64,000 nucleotides of DNA from Syngnathus acus. Lineage: Eukaryota; Chordata; Actinopteri; Syngnathiformes; Syngnathidae. A program made the translations under genes and the position numbers. Each line of letters begins with the position of its first letter. The first letter of the stretch is position 1. Of the stretch, positions 10,282 to 21,429 are shown piece by piece. The notes beneath the pieces were generated by a model. The model was not told the DNA's origin. It ran no database searches and worked only from the letters and a program-made list of their open reading frames with translations. The stretch spans positions 1 to 64,000 of the forward strand of contig NW_023590223.1 in NCBI RefSeq assembly GCF_901709675.1. Reading direction: 5' to 3'.

Positions 10282-11813
10282 TCACGGACTACAACTTACC
10301 CTCCCCCCCGGTGGGTGAGGTTGATGCTGACTTCCTAAATGGTCTAAATAACTTCTTTGGGCGTTTTGAGGCACTAAACAGCACTCCTGCAGTTAAAACT
10401 GTTCCCCACCAGGAAGAGGAGGCCCTCTGCCTTGACTCAGCCGACGTGTGGAAGACTCTGAGAAGAGTCAACCCACGTAAGGCCCCAGTCCCCGACAACA
10501 TACCTGGGCGGGTGTTCAAGGAATGTGCAGGCCAGCTGGCTGGTGTCATCATAGACATTTTTAACATCTCGCTGGACCAAGCCAAAGTGCCAGTGTGCTT
10601 CAAGGCTGCCTCCATCATTCCGGTGCCGAAGAAACCTCAAATCACCTCATGGAATGACTACAGACCTGTGGCACTGACTCCCATCATGATGAAGTGCTTC
10701 GAAAGGCTGCTCAAAGATCACATCGTCTCCAGACTCCCCCCAACATTCGATCCGTTCCAGTTTGCCTACCGGCAGAACCGCTCTACTGAGGATGCCATCT
10801 CCTCCGTTCTTCACCTGAGCCTGGCTCACCTGGAGGAGAGGAACACCCACGTGCGGTTGCTGTTCCTGGACTTCAGCTCAGCGTTTAACACCATCATTCC
10901 ACAACATCTGGTGGAAAAACTGGAACACCTGGGCTTCAGCACCCCCCTTCGGAACTGGCTGCTAGACTTCCTCACCAACAGACCTCAGTCAGTCCGGGTC
11001 GGACAGAACACCTCAGATGTCATCACCCTCAGCACAGGCTCCCCTCAGGGCTGCGTCCTGAGCCCCCTGCTGTTCACCCTGATGACACACGACTGCGCCC
11101 CCAGGTTCACCACCAATCACATCGTGAAGTTTGCAGACGACACAACGGTGGTGGGCCTCATCAGGGACAACAACGACCTGGACTACAGAGAGGAGGTGGA
11201 GCTGTTGGTGGGCTGGTGCAGAGAAAATAGCCTGATCCTGAATGTGGAGAAGACGAAGGAGATCATCGTCGACTTCAGGAAGAACCAGCCTCACCACGCT
11301 CCACTGATCATCAACAGCTCAGCTGTGGAGGTGGTCAGCAGCACTAAATTCCTGGGGGTCCACATCACAGACGACCTCACCTGGACTGTGAACACCACAA
11401 CACTGGTCAAGAGGGCACAGAAGCGCTTGTACTTCCTGCGGAGGATGAGGAGAGCCCACCTGCCCCCACCCATCATGAGGACGTTCTACCGAAGCACCAT
11501 AGAGAGCATTCTGACAAGCTGTCTCTCGGTGTGGTGTGGAGGTTGCAGCGCCTCCGATTGGAAGAACCTGAGGAGAGTGGTGAGGACAGCAGAGAGGATC
11601 ATCGGGGCTCCTCTTCCCTCCATTCAGGACTTGTCATCCCAGCGCTGCGTGTCCCGAGCCCATAATATTATCAGTGACCCATCACACCCCCACCATGGAC
11701 TGTTCTCCCTGCTGCCCTCTGGGAAGAGGTTTCGCAGCATCCGCTGCAGGTCCACCAGGTTCTGCAATAGTTTTTTCCCTGCTGTCGTCAGACTGTTGAA
11801 CATTCAAACGTAG
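10266..11813 (+). pseudogene. L2 LINE reverse transcriptase part of the ORF
   Basis: The reverse transcriptase copies element RNA at the nicked target. The frame is open from after the TGA at 10263; the first Met is at 10278. Counting from that Met, motifs are NDYRPVALT (126-134), FLDFSSAFN (196-204), GSPQGCVLSPLLF (254-266) and FADDTTVVG (285-293). A conserved C-terminal domain ends at 11813. All catalytic aspartates are present; the lesion lies upstream. Confidence 0.9.
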
Positions 11814-12051
11814 CATTCCTCTGCACACTTGTAAATACTGCTTTTGTCTCCTGCACTGTTTACATACTTTATCACTGCTGCACTTTGTACTTTATAATTA
11901 TCTTATTTCATATTTTTATATAGAATGTCACTTTTTTAACCAGCCGAAATACCACTACATTGTTGAAAGCCGTATGGAACGAAATTTCGTTTTGTACACA
12001 CCTAGTGTTGACAAAATGACAATAAAGTTCTGTCTAAGTCTAAGTCTAAGT
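11814..12051 (+). other. L2 LINE 3' UTR and hexamer tail
   Basis: A non-coding 3' UTR of about 215 bp includes AATAAAG near 12020 and ends in repeats of taagtc. The same UTR, reversed, occupies 32046-32283. LINE tails of this type are recognised by the element's own reverse transcriptase. Confidence 0.8.
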
Positions 12052-15000
12052 CATAAGCTTCTCTGCTTGAAGGAAATCTGTTGCTGAACACTTTGCTGTG
12101 GTGTTAGTGTTGGCCGCCCCATGAAGGGAGCTAGCGGTTTCCTGAAGAAGCTCTTGCCAAGTGGAGAACTTACTCAGGTCAGGATGTTGTGTGGGCAAGG
12201 CGCTGGAGACTGCTCCCACGAAGGCTGACTTCCTTAACTCGGTAGTGTCTGGTTCTGCCTCAGATGAGGGCATGATGGGCCACTCTCTCTCTGGCAAAAG
12301 GAGGAAATGTGGACCTTTGTTCCAGCGGTGATCCTGCACCATCTCTTTCAAGGTGAGTCCTCGGGTTATGTCATCTGCGGGATTGTGTAGACTACCAACA
12401 TACCGCCATTGAGATGGACTGGTAAGATTCTGGATTTCTGCTACACGTGTTCCAACAAATACTTTGTAGCGGCAGGATTCTGATTTAATCCAGTACAGCA
12501 CTGTTGTGGAGTCAGACCAAAGAGTGATGTGCTCAGGCGTTACTGTGAGCTCAGTCTCGATCACTTTTGCCAGCTGTGCCCCTGTAAGTGCGGCGCTGAG
12601 CTCGAGACGCGGGATGGACAGCTGCTTACGCGGCGCAACTCTCGATCTGGCAAACACAAAGGAAACGAAGACTTGTTGTCTGTCATCCGTTATTTGCATG
12701 TAAGCTACTGATCCGTAGGCGCGCTCTGAAGCATCACAGAAGATGTGAATATGACGGGCTGCATTGACGGTATTTCCACTGGCTGGTGAATAGGGACGAG
12801 ATAACTTGAGTTGCTGCAGAGTAGGAATTTCCTGCACCCAACTCAACCATTTTCCGAGAAGTTCAGATGGTTGAATCTTGTCATCCCAGCCAATGTTAGC
12901 CTTCCACATGTCCTGGACAAGCACTTTACATCTTGTGGTAAATGGCACAATGTAGCCCAATGGGTCGTAAAGCTTGGCAAGGACGCTGTAGACGTTACGT
13001 AGAGTGGCAGCTAGAGGCTCGTTAGAGCGATGCTTATAACTCAACGTGTCGCTCAAACAATCCCGGCACAGTCCAAGTGTGGGCTCTTGAAGGTTGTCAC
13101 TGGCCTTGGACAGCCATAGCTCACTGCTAGTCGATTGTGCTTCAGGGGGTAGGTGTGCGACAACTTCAGGCACATTACTGGCCCATTGTCTGATCTCAAA
13201 ACCTCCCTTTCTCAGAAGTGCTCGCAAGTCATCGACCAAAGCCTTGGCATCTTCTGGTTTACTTACACTGTGGAGGCAATTGTCGACATAGAAGGACTGC
13301 TCGATCACATGCGTGAGGGGGGGATCTGGAGGTTCGTGGTCTCTGACGTGCTGCTGCAGGGCGAAGACGGCGCAACAGGGGCTACACGTTGTTCCAAATG
13401 GTAACACCTCCCATTGGTATATCCGTGGTTCAGACGTTCTTTGCATGTCCCGCCACAGGAAACGTAGGAGAGGTTTGTCTTTTGGCATCAAGCGGATCTG
13501 ATGGAACATTGACTTGATATCTCCGCTGATGGCGACAGCATGACATCGAAACCGCATCAGGACACCAATCATGGTTGGACCAAGCGTCGGTCCCGGGAGG
13601 AGTTGGTCATTCAATGAGAGGCCATTGAAGGAGAAGGAACAATTGAAGACAACTCTGTCCTTTCCATTGTGGTGCACCATATGGTGTGGTACATACCACA
13701 ATTCGGTGAAAGTTGCGGCCTCTTCCGTAGAGATCTCTGAAATGTAGCCGGCCTGAAGTAGTTTGTCCATCTCCGTACAGTATGAAGCCGCTCGAACTGT
13801 GTCCTTGGCTAGCCGCCGTTCAGTGCAACGTAGGTTGGGCATCACAGCAGCCGGCGAAGCACAAAGTGGGATGACTGGCTGACGCCTCAACAGTGGAGTA
13901 GCATAGCGCTGAGTACCGTCAATAGATACGCGTTCAGAGGCTGTCTGTAGGAGGGTGAGAGCCCGCTGGTCTTGCTTAGAACGGGTTGCAGTCTTCTCAC
14001 TGATATAAGGAACTGTATCGATATGCCAAAGGCGTTCCACATTCCTGATAAGTTCTGTATATGGTGATTCAGTGGCGATGTGAAAACAGTAAGGCTGGTG
14101 AGAAGCAACTGGAATGATGTCCGACGGACCTTGCAAGGACCAACCGAGCCTTGTACAGACTGCCATGGGACTGCCAAATGGGCCTGATCGGACGGGCTGT
14201 GTTGGTGAGAGCAGATGGGCCATATCTGAGCCGATGAGGAGTAGAGGTTGTGCTCTGTGAATAGGCGTCAAGGGAAGTCCTTTGAGGTGCTCATAGCGCT
14301 TCTGGAGAGCTGCTACTGGGTACGTGTGCTCAGACAAGCTAAGACTATCTGCGGTGAACGCATGTCGAATGCAAAACTTCTGGTTTGGCTTGAAGACAGG
14401 GGATACATGAACGCTGACGCAGGAACCTTTCAGCTCCTTCACCTCTTGCTGGACGGTCCTAAGATGTAGCGTCTCTGGGTGTTGTGGGAGTTGTAGTTGT
14501 TCTACAGCTTGAGGGAGGATAATCGTTCTCTCTGAACCATCATCAAGCACTGCAAATGTCTCAAGGACGCGATCGCCATGATGTAGAAGCACTTTGACAA
14601 CTTTCAGTAGCACTCTTTGAGGGCTTCTGGGCTGTTCGATGTAGATACTGGGTGTTGGATTACTAACCAGCAGCACTGTCTGCGAAGACTCTTGGATGGC
14701 ATCATGCAGAACTGTAAGGTGTTTCTCTTTGCATGTCTTACACGGCCGTTTAAGCGTGCAGGCTGTAGCTTTGTGTGCCCGGCCGCACCTCCAACATCGG
14801 TCACCTTCCTGGATCCACTTCTTAATCTCAGCAGGGGACAGTTTCTTGAAGTCGAGACATGAGTTGAGATAGTGCTCCTTATTGTTACAGAATGGGCAAT
14901 AAGGGCTGAGTTTGAAGGCTTGAGGCTTCGGCCGAGTGGTCTCTTTGGTGGCTCTCTCCCTTGTACAGAGGAAGACTGATGCGGTCTTATCTCTGGGCTT

Positions 15001-15370
15001 TGCACGAAACTGTTCTCTCTTAGGTGTAGAAGGCCCGGTAGAGTTATAGAGAAGGGTAGCTCGACTGGCCAGACGCTTTGCTTGAGCCTTCATCTGGAGC
15101 CATGCGGCAAAGTCAGGCAGGGAGTAGGTGAGCTCTGAACCGGGCTGCAGGATGCCGCGAACGAGGCAATATTCCACAAATCCATCTCTCTGGGATGGAG
15201 ACAGTTTGCTTAACAGGCGGTCAACATGGGAACCGCACCGGAGCTCGTAACCTACAGGTCCCTCTAGCGTGCGCAGCATACCGACCAGTGACTGGACCGA
15301 GAGGGCAAAGGAGTCGAATGCATCAGCATCTCCACATTTGATAGCTGGGGAGTTGAGTATTGCCCTAATT
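12052..15370 (-). CDS. BEL/Pao pol: zinc knuckles, protease, RT, RNase H
   Basis: Numbering is from the first in-frame Met at 15279 (1077 residues). Zinc-knuckle motifs: CPFCNNKEHYLNSC at 128-141, a second Cys/His cluster at 162-174 and a third at 180-192. The aspartic protease signature is LDDGS at 245-249. RT: DIKSMFHQ near 587, LPFGTTCSP near 626 and the YVDN catalytic box at 664-667. RNase H: DA at 849-850, E near 893, D near 923 and D near 969. The frame runs openly upstream of the Met as far as a TGA near 15370, where the gag frame stops matching. The C-terminal end at 12052 is cut by the L2 insertion. Confidence 0.92.
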
Positions 15371-16664
15371 CACTTTGGACCAGTTGTCTCGGTTGTCCGT
15401 ATTTGTCTTGCAGAGCTCCCACTGCGGCTGTGTATGGTGCCGGGTCATACATGTATGATTTGGCCAACTGCAGAGCACTCGGGAGCTTGAGCTGACCCAG
15501 GAGCAGTTGATATTTATAGTGTTCGCTGAGATGAGTGTGACTGTTCATCAAGTTGTCGAGTGCCATCTTCAAAAGTGCAAAGTCACTTTCTTTACCACTC
15601 TCAAAGAAGGGAAGTGTTGGTTTGGGAATGCCATAGGATGTAGCAATCAAGGTCTCCATGCCTGGGTAGGTCCAAGGCGGTGCAGCGGGGACGGGTGTTG
15701 CAGTTGGTGTAATGGGTTGAGCAAATGGCATTGTAGGAGGTGGTGGCATCACTGAAGTTGCCAGTGGTGGTGTTGTGAAGCTTGTACGCTCCCCGTACGG
15801 GCCACCACTTGCAATCGGTAGCGTTCCAACTGCATGGCTTGTTACCGTGGGGAGGACGGGCGAGGATGATACACGTCCAGGTGGAAATGCAGCTACTGTT
15901 GCTGCAATGGGTGGTGCGCTGACAGGAACACTAGCTTGGGCACTTGTGATGAGATTAGCGGGTGGTGCTACTATCTGTCCAGGGACAGTAGCTGGAGGTG
16001 GTATTTGAACGGGCGCTGGAGGTGGCGGTTGTACAGGTGGATGCTGGGTGAGAACGAAGGGCACCCGCGGTGGCTGTGATCGCAGGGACGGCTTGGAGAA
16101 TGTAGCGGGAGCTGATGAAGTGGACAAGGCATCATCGTTCGTCTCTGATAGGTAGGTCTTCACAAGACTGGCAATTTGTACCTCTTTCTCCAGCTTCTTC
16201 AAGCGCCTGCGTCTCCCCATCTCTTTAGCTAGTCTCTCTTTAGCCAAATGTGCCTCTTCTTGTAGCCGTTGTCCTTCCCTGGCTTGGGCATCCAATGCTG
16301 CGGCCTCCAAGTCAGCCTTTCTTTCCTCTTCTATTTCCTGTTGTAGGTCTGCAAGCTCCAAACCCTTTATCTCCTCTTCTAATGCAGCTGCTTGTATATC
16401 TGATGTGCTTTGACGCAGACTGAGACTGTTTGACCTCTGAGAGGATCGTCGTGAATGTGCAGCTGACCGGTAACTTGTCAAACTCCTTGCTCTGGTTGAC
16501 AGAACCTGGCCTAGTTGTCCTACAGGTGTAGAGGAGGCTTGGGCTACAGGTTGTTGAGAGGGCAAAAGAGTGACTTCATATGGGTCCAAATGTGCAGGTG
16601 GACGAGGATCTCTCTTGGGTCGGTCCGATGACTCCCGCTGCTGACAATCAGTTGTTGATTCCAT
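15264..16664 (-). CDS. BEL/Pao Gag-like N-terminal region
   Basis: This is the structural part of the polyprotein, presumably forming cytoplasmic particles. A Ser/Arg-rich segment is followed by a highly charged coiled coil (about residues 90-175, Glu/Lys/Arg/Leu-rich with LEKEVQIASL near its end) and a proline-rich linker (about 185-345). A conserved DUF1759-type region follows (ALDNLMNSHTHLSEHYK, LLGQLKLPSALQLAKSY). The last 30 or so codons are out of frame after a one-base deletion near 15368. A programmed -1 shift is less likely because the overlapping pol frame carries a stop right at that point. Confidence 0.85.
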   Translation of the reverse strand: MESTTDCQQRESSDRPKRDPRPPAHLDPYEVTLLPSQQPVAQASSTPVGQLGQVLSTRARSLTSYRSAAHSRRSSQRSNSLSLRQSTSDIQAAALEEEIKGLELADLQQEIEEERKADLEAAALDAQAREGQRLQEEAHLAKERLAKEMGRRRRLKKLEKEVQIASLVKTYLSETNDDALSTSSAPATFSKPSLRSQPPRVPFVLTQHPPVQPPPPAPVQIPPPATVPGQIVAPPANLITSAQASVPVSAPPIAATVAAFPPGRVSSSPVLPTVTSHAVGTLPIASGGPYGERTSFTTPPLATSVMPPPPTMPFAQPITPTATPVPAAPPWTYPGMETLIATSYGIPKPTLPFFESGKESDFALLKMALDNLMNSHTHLSEHYKYQLLLGQLKLPSALQLAKSYMYDPAPYTAAVGALQDKYGQPRQLVQSELGQYSTPQLSNVEMLMHSTPLPSRSSHWSVCCAR

Positions 16665-16682
16665 AGTGTCGGGGGAACCCTA

Positions 16683-16700
16683 ATCCGGCTCGAAGGACCA
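16683..16700 (-). promoter_or_regulatory. BEL/Pao primer-binding site (tRNA-Tyr type)
   Basis: Directly inside the 5' LTR, the plus strand reads ATCCGGCTCGAAGGACCA, which equals the 3' end of eukaryotic tRNA-Tyr including CCA. On the element's minus strand this is an 18-nt site where tRNA-Tyr could prime minus-strand synthesis. Confidence 0.8.
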
Positions 16701-16835
16701 TGTAAGGATGTGGATTAGTGGTTAGGGATGGAGCACTATGGACGAGTCCGGTCAGAGAATCTTGCATCAACTTTATTCTCAACAGCAGTGAGTATACAGG
16801 TTTCCAGGAGTGTATGTTAGTGGGTTTGAGTGTGT

Positions 16836-16879
<44 letters not shown>

Positions 16880-17536
16880 TCTATATAGAAGGAAAACAAA
16901 GAGAAATAATGTAATCAGATTATGACAGTCAGATTACATCATCTAATAAACATATGCATAAACAGCCATGTAGGGCATCTCAACCACAACAGCACAATGC
17001 AAGCAACAACTGATATACAGGGCAACAAACTTTACCACTGCTACCACCCTTAATGTACATTCAATAAGTGCGTTGCTGCCGCTTTAAGACGTGCACTGCT
17101 GGCCGACGGCACTCGGTGTCGGTAATAACAACGTATAGTACACAACTGAACTAAACACAGTAATACATTTCTAACGCTATAGGCACACGTTTGACAAACA
17201 TATGACGATAGTACGCAGACAACATGGCGGCACCCCGTGCGAAGCCACTAACCACGCACTTATCCCATACAAGTTATATCCGCTCGTACCAGCAACAGGA
17301 AGTAAACAAAGATATGTTCGCTCCCCCAAGTGTACAGGCCAGCCTGCATAACTCACCTGGGGTTTCATAAACGCACACAAATGTCACGGGAAAAAGGGGT
17401 TTCGTAAGTCCGTTTTCCTCCCTAAGCGCGAGACCAACAAAGGAGCGCGCAGCGTTCTCATAAGTGTCCCGCTTTCTGAGGAGGCATTCAAGTGCACCTC
17501 GGAAAAGTCGGTGTCGGATCAATAGACTTTCGGACA
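16701..17536 (-). repeat. BEL/Pao 5' LTR
   Basis: This is the upstream copy in the element's minus-strand sense. It begins and ends TGT...ACA and is followed by the duplicated target ATCAT at 17537-17541. Differences from the other LTR include single transitions (for example gtaagtccg against gtaaatccg) and a 3-bp length change in a CAA run. Confidence 0.92.
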
Positions 17537-17541
17537 ATCAT

Positions 17542-19774
17542 GGTCAGAAAGGAGGACCGCGTCCTGGTCAGGGATGCCAAGGCAATCCCCGGAGAAGAGT
17601 GTGTGTCTCAGCATCGCCTAGTCATCGGAGACCTAACTCTGCGGATCAAGAAGTTGGGGGCTAAGAAGCATCCTCCCAAGTTGATGGTGTGGAAGCTACA
17701 TAGCGGAGGGAATAAAAACGAGTTTAGGCAGAAGATTGAGCATATAGCAGAAGAAGTGGAGGAGATGATGGAGTTGGGTTGTGTGGATGGCAAGTGGCAG
17801 GCAATGAAGAAGGCTCTGCTTGAAGCCACAGAGGAGGTGTGCGGATGGTCAAAGACAAAGAGAGACATGGTGGTGGAATGACAGCGTCGAAAGAGCGGTG
17901 AATGAGAAGAGGAGGTGCCATAAAGTATGGAAGAAATCTAAAAGGGAGGCAGACCGAGTGCGGTATGTAGAGGCAAGGAGGGCGTCACGGACAGCAGTGT
18001 GGGAGGCCCAAGAGACCAAGAGGAAAGAATTTGCAAGTGAATTGGAGAGTGAGAGAGGACAAAAGAGCTTCTTCAAGATAGCGAAGCAAATGGTTAAGGA
18101 GAGGCGTGATGTGACCGGTGCAAACTGTGTGAAGGATGAGGATGGCAACATCGTGACAGACAACAGAGGAGTGAAGGAAGTATGGTGAAGGTACATGGAG
18201 AAGTTGCTGAATGTGGAGAATGACTGGGATGGTGAGGCGGGATGCGACGAAGTGGAGGGTGAATGTGGCCCGATCACACGGACAGAAGTGGGAAAAGCCA
18301 TGAAGGCCATGAAGGATGGAAAGGCAGCTGGACCATCTGGAGTGGTGGCAGAGATGCTAAAGGCAGCGGGAGACGTCGGTGTGCAGTGGATGACCGACCT
18401 GTGTAACAGTGTCATCGCTGAGGGGCACATTCCGGAGGACTGGACAAGAAGCGTCCTGGTGCCTCTATTCAAAGGGAAGGGGGACCCACTCGCATGCGGG
18501 TCATACAGGGCCATAAAGCTGCTGGAGCATGGAATGAAGTTATTAGAGAGGGTGTTGGAAAGGAGGGTGAGGACACGGGTAAAGGTGGACGAGATGCAGT
18601 ATGGCTTCATGCCTGGTAAAGGTACAACAGACGCAATTTTTGTCATCCGACAGATGCAAGAGAAACACCAGGAGAAGAGGAAGAGGTTGTACTTCGCTTT
18701 TGTCGACCTGGAAAAAGCGTTCGACAGGGTGCCAAGGGAGGTGGTGAGGTGGGCCCTAAGGAAGTCGTGTGGAAGAGGGACTGGTAAAGGCTGTGATGGC
18801 TCTCTATTGCAGAGCCTGCACAACTGTTAGAACAGGAGTTGGCGACAGTAATGGGTTTGAAGTAAGGGTAGGGGTGCACCAGGGATCAGTGCTCAGCCCA
18901 TTACTGTTTGCTATCGTGATGGATGTGGTATCGAGGGAAGTGAGGGGTGGACTGCCATGGGAGCTGCTCTACGCGGATGACCTGGTATTGATGGCTCACA
19001 GCCGAGAAGACCTAGCTAGGAAGCTAGCGGCCTGGAAGACATGCCTGGAATTGAAAGGAATGAAGGTGAATGCGGCAAAATCAAAGGTCATGGTCGGTGG
19101 TGCTGGCCTGGGAGTGATATCGCAGTCAGGAGCATGGCCATGTGGAGTTTGCGGGAAGGGAGTGCAAGCTAACTCTATCCGGTGCAAGGGTTGCCAGAGA
19201 TGGGTACACCGAAGATGCAGCGGAGTAAAAGGCAGCCTACTAGCTGCAAGTGTGACCTTCCATTGCAAGCGGTGTAGGGGAGAAGTCGCCCAAGCAGACC
19301 CAGCTGAGCAAGAGGGGCTCGTGGTAGATGGGGAGATGTACGAGGTGGTGGACAGCTTCTGCTACCTTGGAGACATGTTTAATGCTGGTGGGGGGGTGGA
19401 CCTAGCAGTGACCACAAGGGTGAGAAACGGGTGGAAGAAATTCAGGCAACTCATGCCCTTTTTAACATCTAAGGCCCCATCCCTGAAGATGAGAGGCCAA
19501 GTGTACTCAGCCTGTGTCAGAAGTAGTATGACGTACGGAAGTGAGGCATGGGCCCTGAAAACAGAACACGAAGACAAACTAAACAGAGCAGAAATGAGGA
19601 TGATCAGATGGATGTGTGGTGTGTCAATGAGGGAGGAAAAGACCAGTGCAGAGCTGAGACAGAAGATGGGAGTGGAGGCCATAGTGGATGTGGTGAGGAG
19701 AGGCAGACTGCGATGGTACGGACATGTAGTGAGGAAGGACGAGAATGACTGGGTGAAGAAAGTTATGTCGTATA
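17542..19774 (+). pseudogene. RTE-like LINE, middle part: linker, reverse transcriptase and PHD finger
   Basis: The LINE resumes right after the BEL target duplication. Three frames carry it: 17542 to about 17870, then to about 18780 with a TGA in place of Trp at 18186-18188, then to 19774. RT motifs are GKAAGPSGVVAEML, FVDLEKAFDRVP, VHQGSVLSPLLFA and YADDLVLM (near 18972). A C4HC3 zinc finger follows, then RT C-terminal sequence (YGSEAWAL, RWMCGVS, RLRWYGHVVR). The hAT element at 19783 interrupts it. It is defective through at least three frame lesions. Confidence 0.85.
19135..19280 (+). other. PHD-like C4HC3 finger within the RTE-like ORF
   Basis: In the frame of 18780-19774 the residues read WPCGVC, then CKGC, then WVHRRC, then CKRC. 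The spacing is Cx2C, Cx2C, Hx2C, Cx2C with a Trp two positions before His. This is the pattern of PHD fingers, which often read histone H3 tails. It lies between the YADD palm and the C-terminal RT region. Cys and His residues are all intact although the gene is broken elsewhere. Confidence 0.75.
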
Positions 19775-20467
19775 ACGTAGAGCAGGGGTGTCCAAACTAC
19801 GGCCCGCGGGCCGCAGAAGTACTGGGCAGGCTAACGAGTTAGCGGAAAGATGCTAATTCGCGATCGTGCTAACACGCGCAAACGGACCTCTAAAGGAAAT
19901 TAAACGAACATTTGGAGCAATACTACATTGTCCTAAAGGTTAGACACATGTGATCATTCATTTCTCTTGTTAGGAGACACACTTACATCGCCAATGACTC
20001 CCGTACCACTGTAACCGACATATGTACAAGAACGTAAAAAAGGAAGTTGTATCGCCTGAAAACGGCCTTCAAAATAAATCACCCTACCTCAAATCAAAGC
20101 ATGGCTGAATAACATAAATAACATGGAGAATTCTTAACACAAACTGTAAATATGTTTTTAGAACAACTTTTATTATTATACTTTTTTTTATAACAAGGTA
20201 GAAGTGTACATACTGTAAATATGTTCTTAGAACTCTTTTATTATTATAACAATTTTCTATAACAAGGTACAACACTAAATATGTTTTTAGAACTCTTATT
20301 ATAATAACCTTTTTTTGTTTTTTAAATATGTACAAGTGCAGGTACACTGCAATTGTGTGGGCACTCCTTGCCTTCTGCTGGCGTATGGGCAAGTTTTGTG
20401 CCATAATTCCTCAATTTAGAAGTTTTATTTTGACTTTTAATTATTTTTTTCAATTTGGGAAAAAAAT

Positions 20468-20523
20468 CCACGATGTAGTGAAACCGCGATAAACAAACCG
20501 TGATGTAGCGAGGGATTACTGTG
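20468..20523. mobile_element. Tigger-type terminal repeat
   Basis: The sequence gaaaccgcgataaac followed by gtgatgtagcgagggattactg is the inverse of the left end seen at 22211-22258. It marks the end of a Tigger/pogo-like element nested in the hAT. Its other end was not located. Confidence 0.5.
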
Positions 20524-20525
20524 CA

Positions 20526-20860
20526 TCACTGAAAATCAAGGCAATTGTGTTTGTCTAATTTGTAAAGAGACGGTTGCCTTGTTTAAGGATTTCAACTTAA
20601 AGAGACACTATCAGACTAAACATGCGAACACAAACGACCAGCTAACAGGGAGTGACCGCGCTGATAAAGTGAAGCAGCTCCAAGCTGAACTGGCATCACA
20701 ACAGCGATTCTTCACACGGGACTGTGAGTCAAAAATAAATATTACTAAAGCAAGCTACGAAGTGGCCATGTTAAGACTGTTGATGTTATGGACCTCTAGA
20801 CCTGACACAAACTATTATTTTCTGAAAGATAATGTAAATGACAAGAGCAAAATTCACTAG
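20526..20860 (+). pseudogene. hAT transposase N-terminal fragment
   Basis: The frame reads through NCVCLICKETV, FNLKRHYQTKH and then a helix-rich stretch with ASYEVAMLRL. This matches the BED-type zinc finger (C, C, H, H) and following segment of hAT transposases related to the domesticated GTF2IRD2 group. About 110 residues remain; the catalytic domain is absent. Confidence 0.7.
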
Positions 20861-21238
20861 TTTTAAGTTTTAATAATAACAGACAACTTTGCATTACTTA
20901 TAACTCCCGTTTAAAATGTTCATGAGGCAAAAGTAATTTTAAACTCATGTAAATTTAAGGTATTTCATACAGTTTGTTCAATGTTATCTGACTCTTCAGA
21001 TATGAATGAAAGGCAGAATTTGTGTTTTTAGAGTTGTTCACATCTGCCTGAGTGACTCATATTTGGTTATTTTGTCATTTGAAAAATAAAGACAATTGTG
21101 ACAATGAAATTTGTTTTATAACAGTGTGTATTTGCATGACATTTTTGTAGTTAAAAATGTCCGAAAAAACTATTGGCCCCCGGGGCCCCTTCACTTTATC
21201 AAATCTGGCCCTCCTTGCAAAATGTTTGGACACCCCTA

Positions 21239-21425
21239 ACGTAGAGGGAACAAGACCCAGTGGCCGACCTAAAAAGACCTGGCAGATGACCGTGGCAGCC
21301 GACATGAAGGCACTCGGCATCAACCACGAGATGGCCATGGACTGTTCCCGGTGGAAGAAGGCCATATCGAGAACCCAGTCCAACCCAGCGGCGCCTCGAA
21401 AGCGGACTTTAAACCGATGATGATA
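21239..21425 (+). pseudogene. RTE-like LINE C-terminus and 3' end
   Basis: After the hAT the same frame continues through GTRPSGRPKKTWQ and DMKALGI to a stop at 21418-21420. Element plus duplicated target add 1464 bp, a multiple of three, so the frame is the same on both sides. The end is followed by a short tgatgatatc tail, as in RTE-type LINEs. Confidence 0.8.
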
Positions 21426-21429
21426 TCAA

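Larger units (their letters stand above)
8874..12051 (+). mobile_element. L2-type (Maui-like) LINE, near full length, copy 1
   Basis: It starts at AAGATGGCGGC, carries endonuclease and reverse transcriptase frames, and ends in (AAGTCT)n at about 12033-12051. It sits in BEL pol with a short duplication around CATA. The second copy at 32046-35285 shows what is broken here: about 70 bp are missing at 10235/10236, and a Trp codon has become TGA at 10263-10265. Confidence 0.88.
6621..17536 (-). mobile_element. BEL/Pao LTR retrotransposon, interrupted by an L2 LINE
   Basis: The element has two LTRs in the same orientation (6621-7475 and 16701-17536), both starting TGT and ending ACA. It has a 5-bp target duplication, a primer-binding site next to the right-hand LTR, and Gag-like, protease/RT/RNase H and integrase frames on the minus strand. 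An L2 LINE (8874-12051) splits pol between RNase H and integrase. I count about seven scattered LTR differences plus microsatellite length, roughly 1%, so insertion was fairly recent. A one-base deletion near 15368 also separates the gag and pol frames. Confidence 0.93.
19783..21238 (+). mobile_element. hAT element inside the RTE-like LINE
   Basis: Termini CAGGGGTGTCCAAAC and GTTTGGACACCCCTA flank 1456 bp. The 8-bp target duplication ACGTAGAG lies at 19775-19782 and 21239-21246. It carries a remnant of a GTF2IRD2/ZBED-like hAT transposase and a nested Tigger-type end at 20468-20523. Confidence 0.9.

Noticed and set aside
15264-15370. Programmed -1 frameshift between BEL gag and pol
   Set aside because: No slippery heptamer is evident, and both frames lose sense at the same place (near 15368) with a stop in the pol frame just upstream. 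A one-base deletion explains this better.
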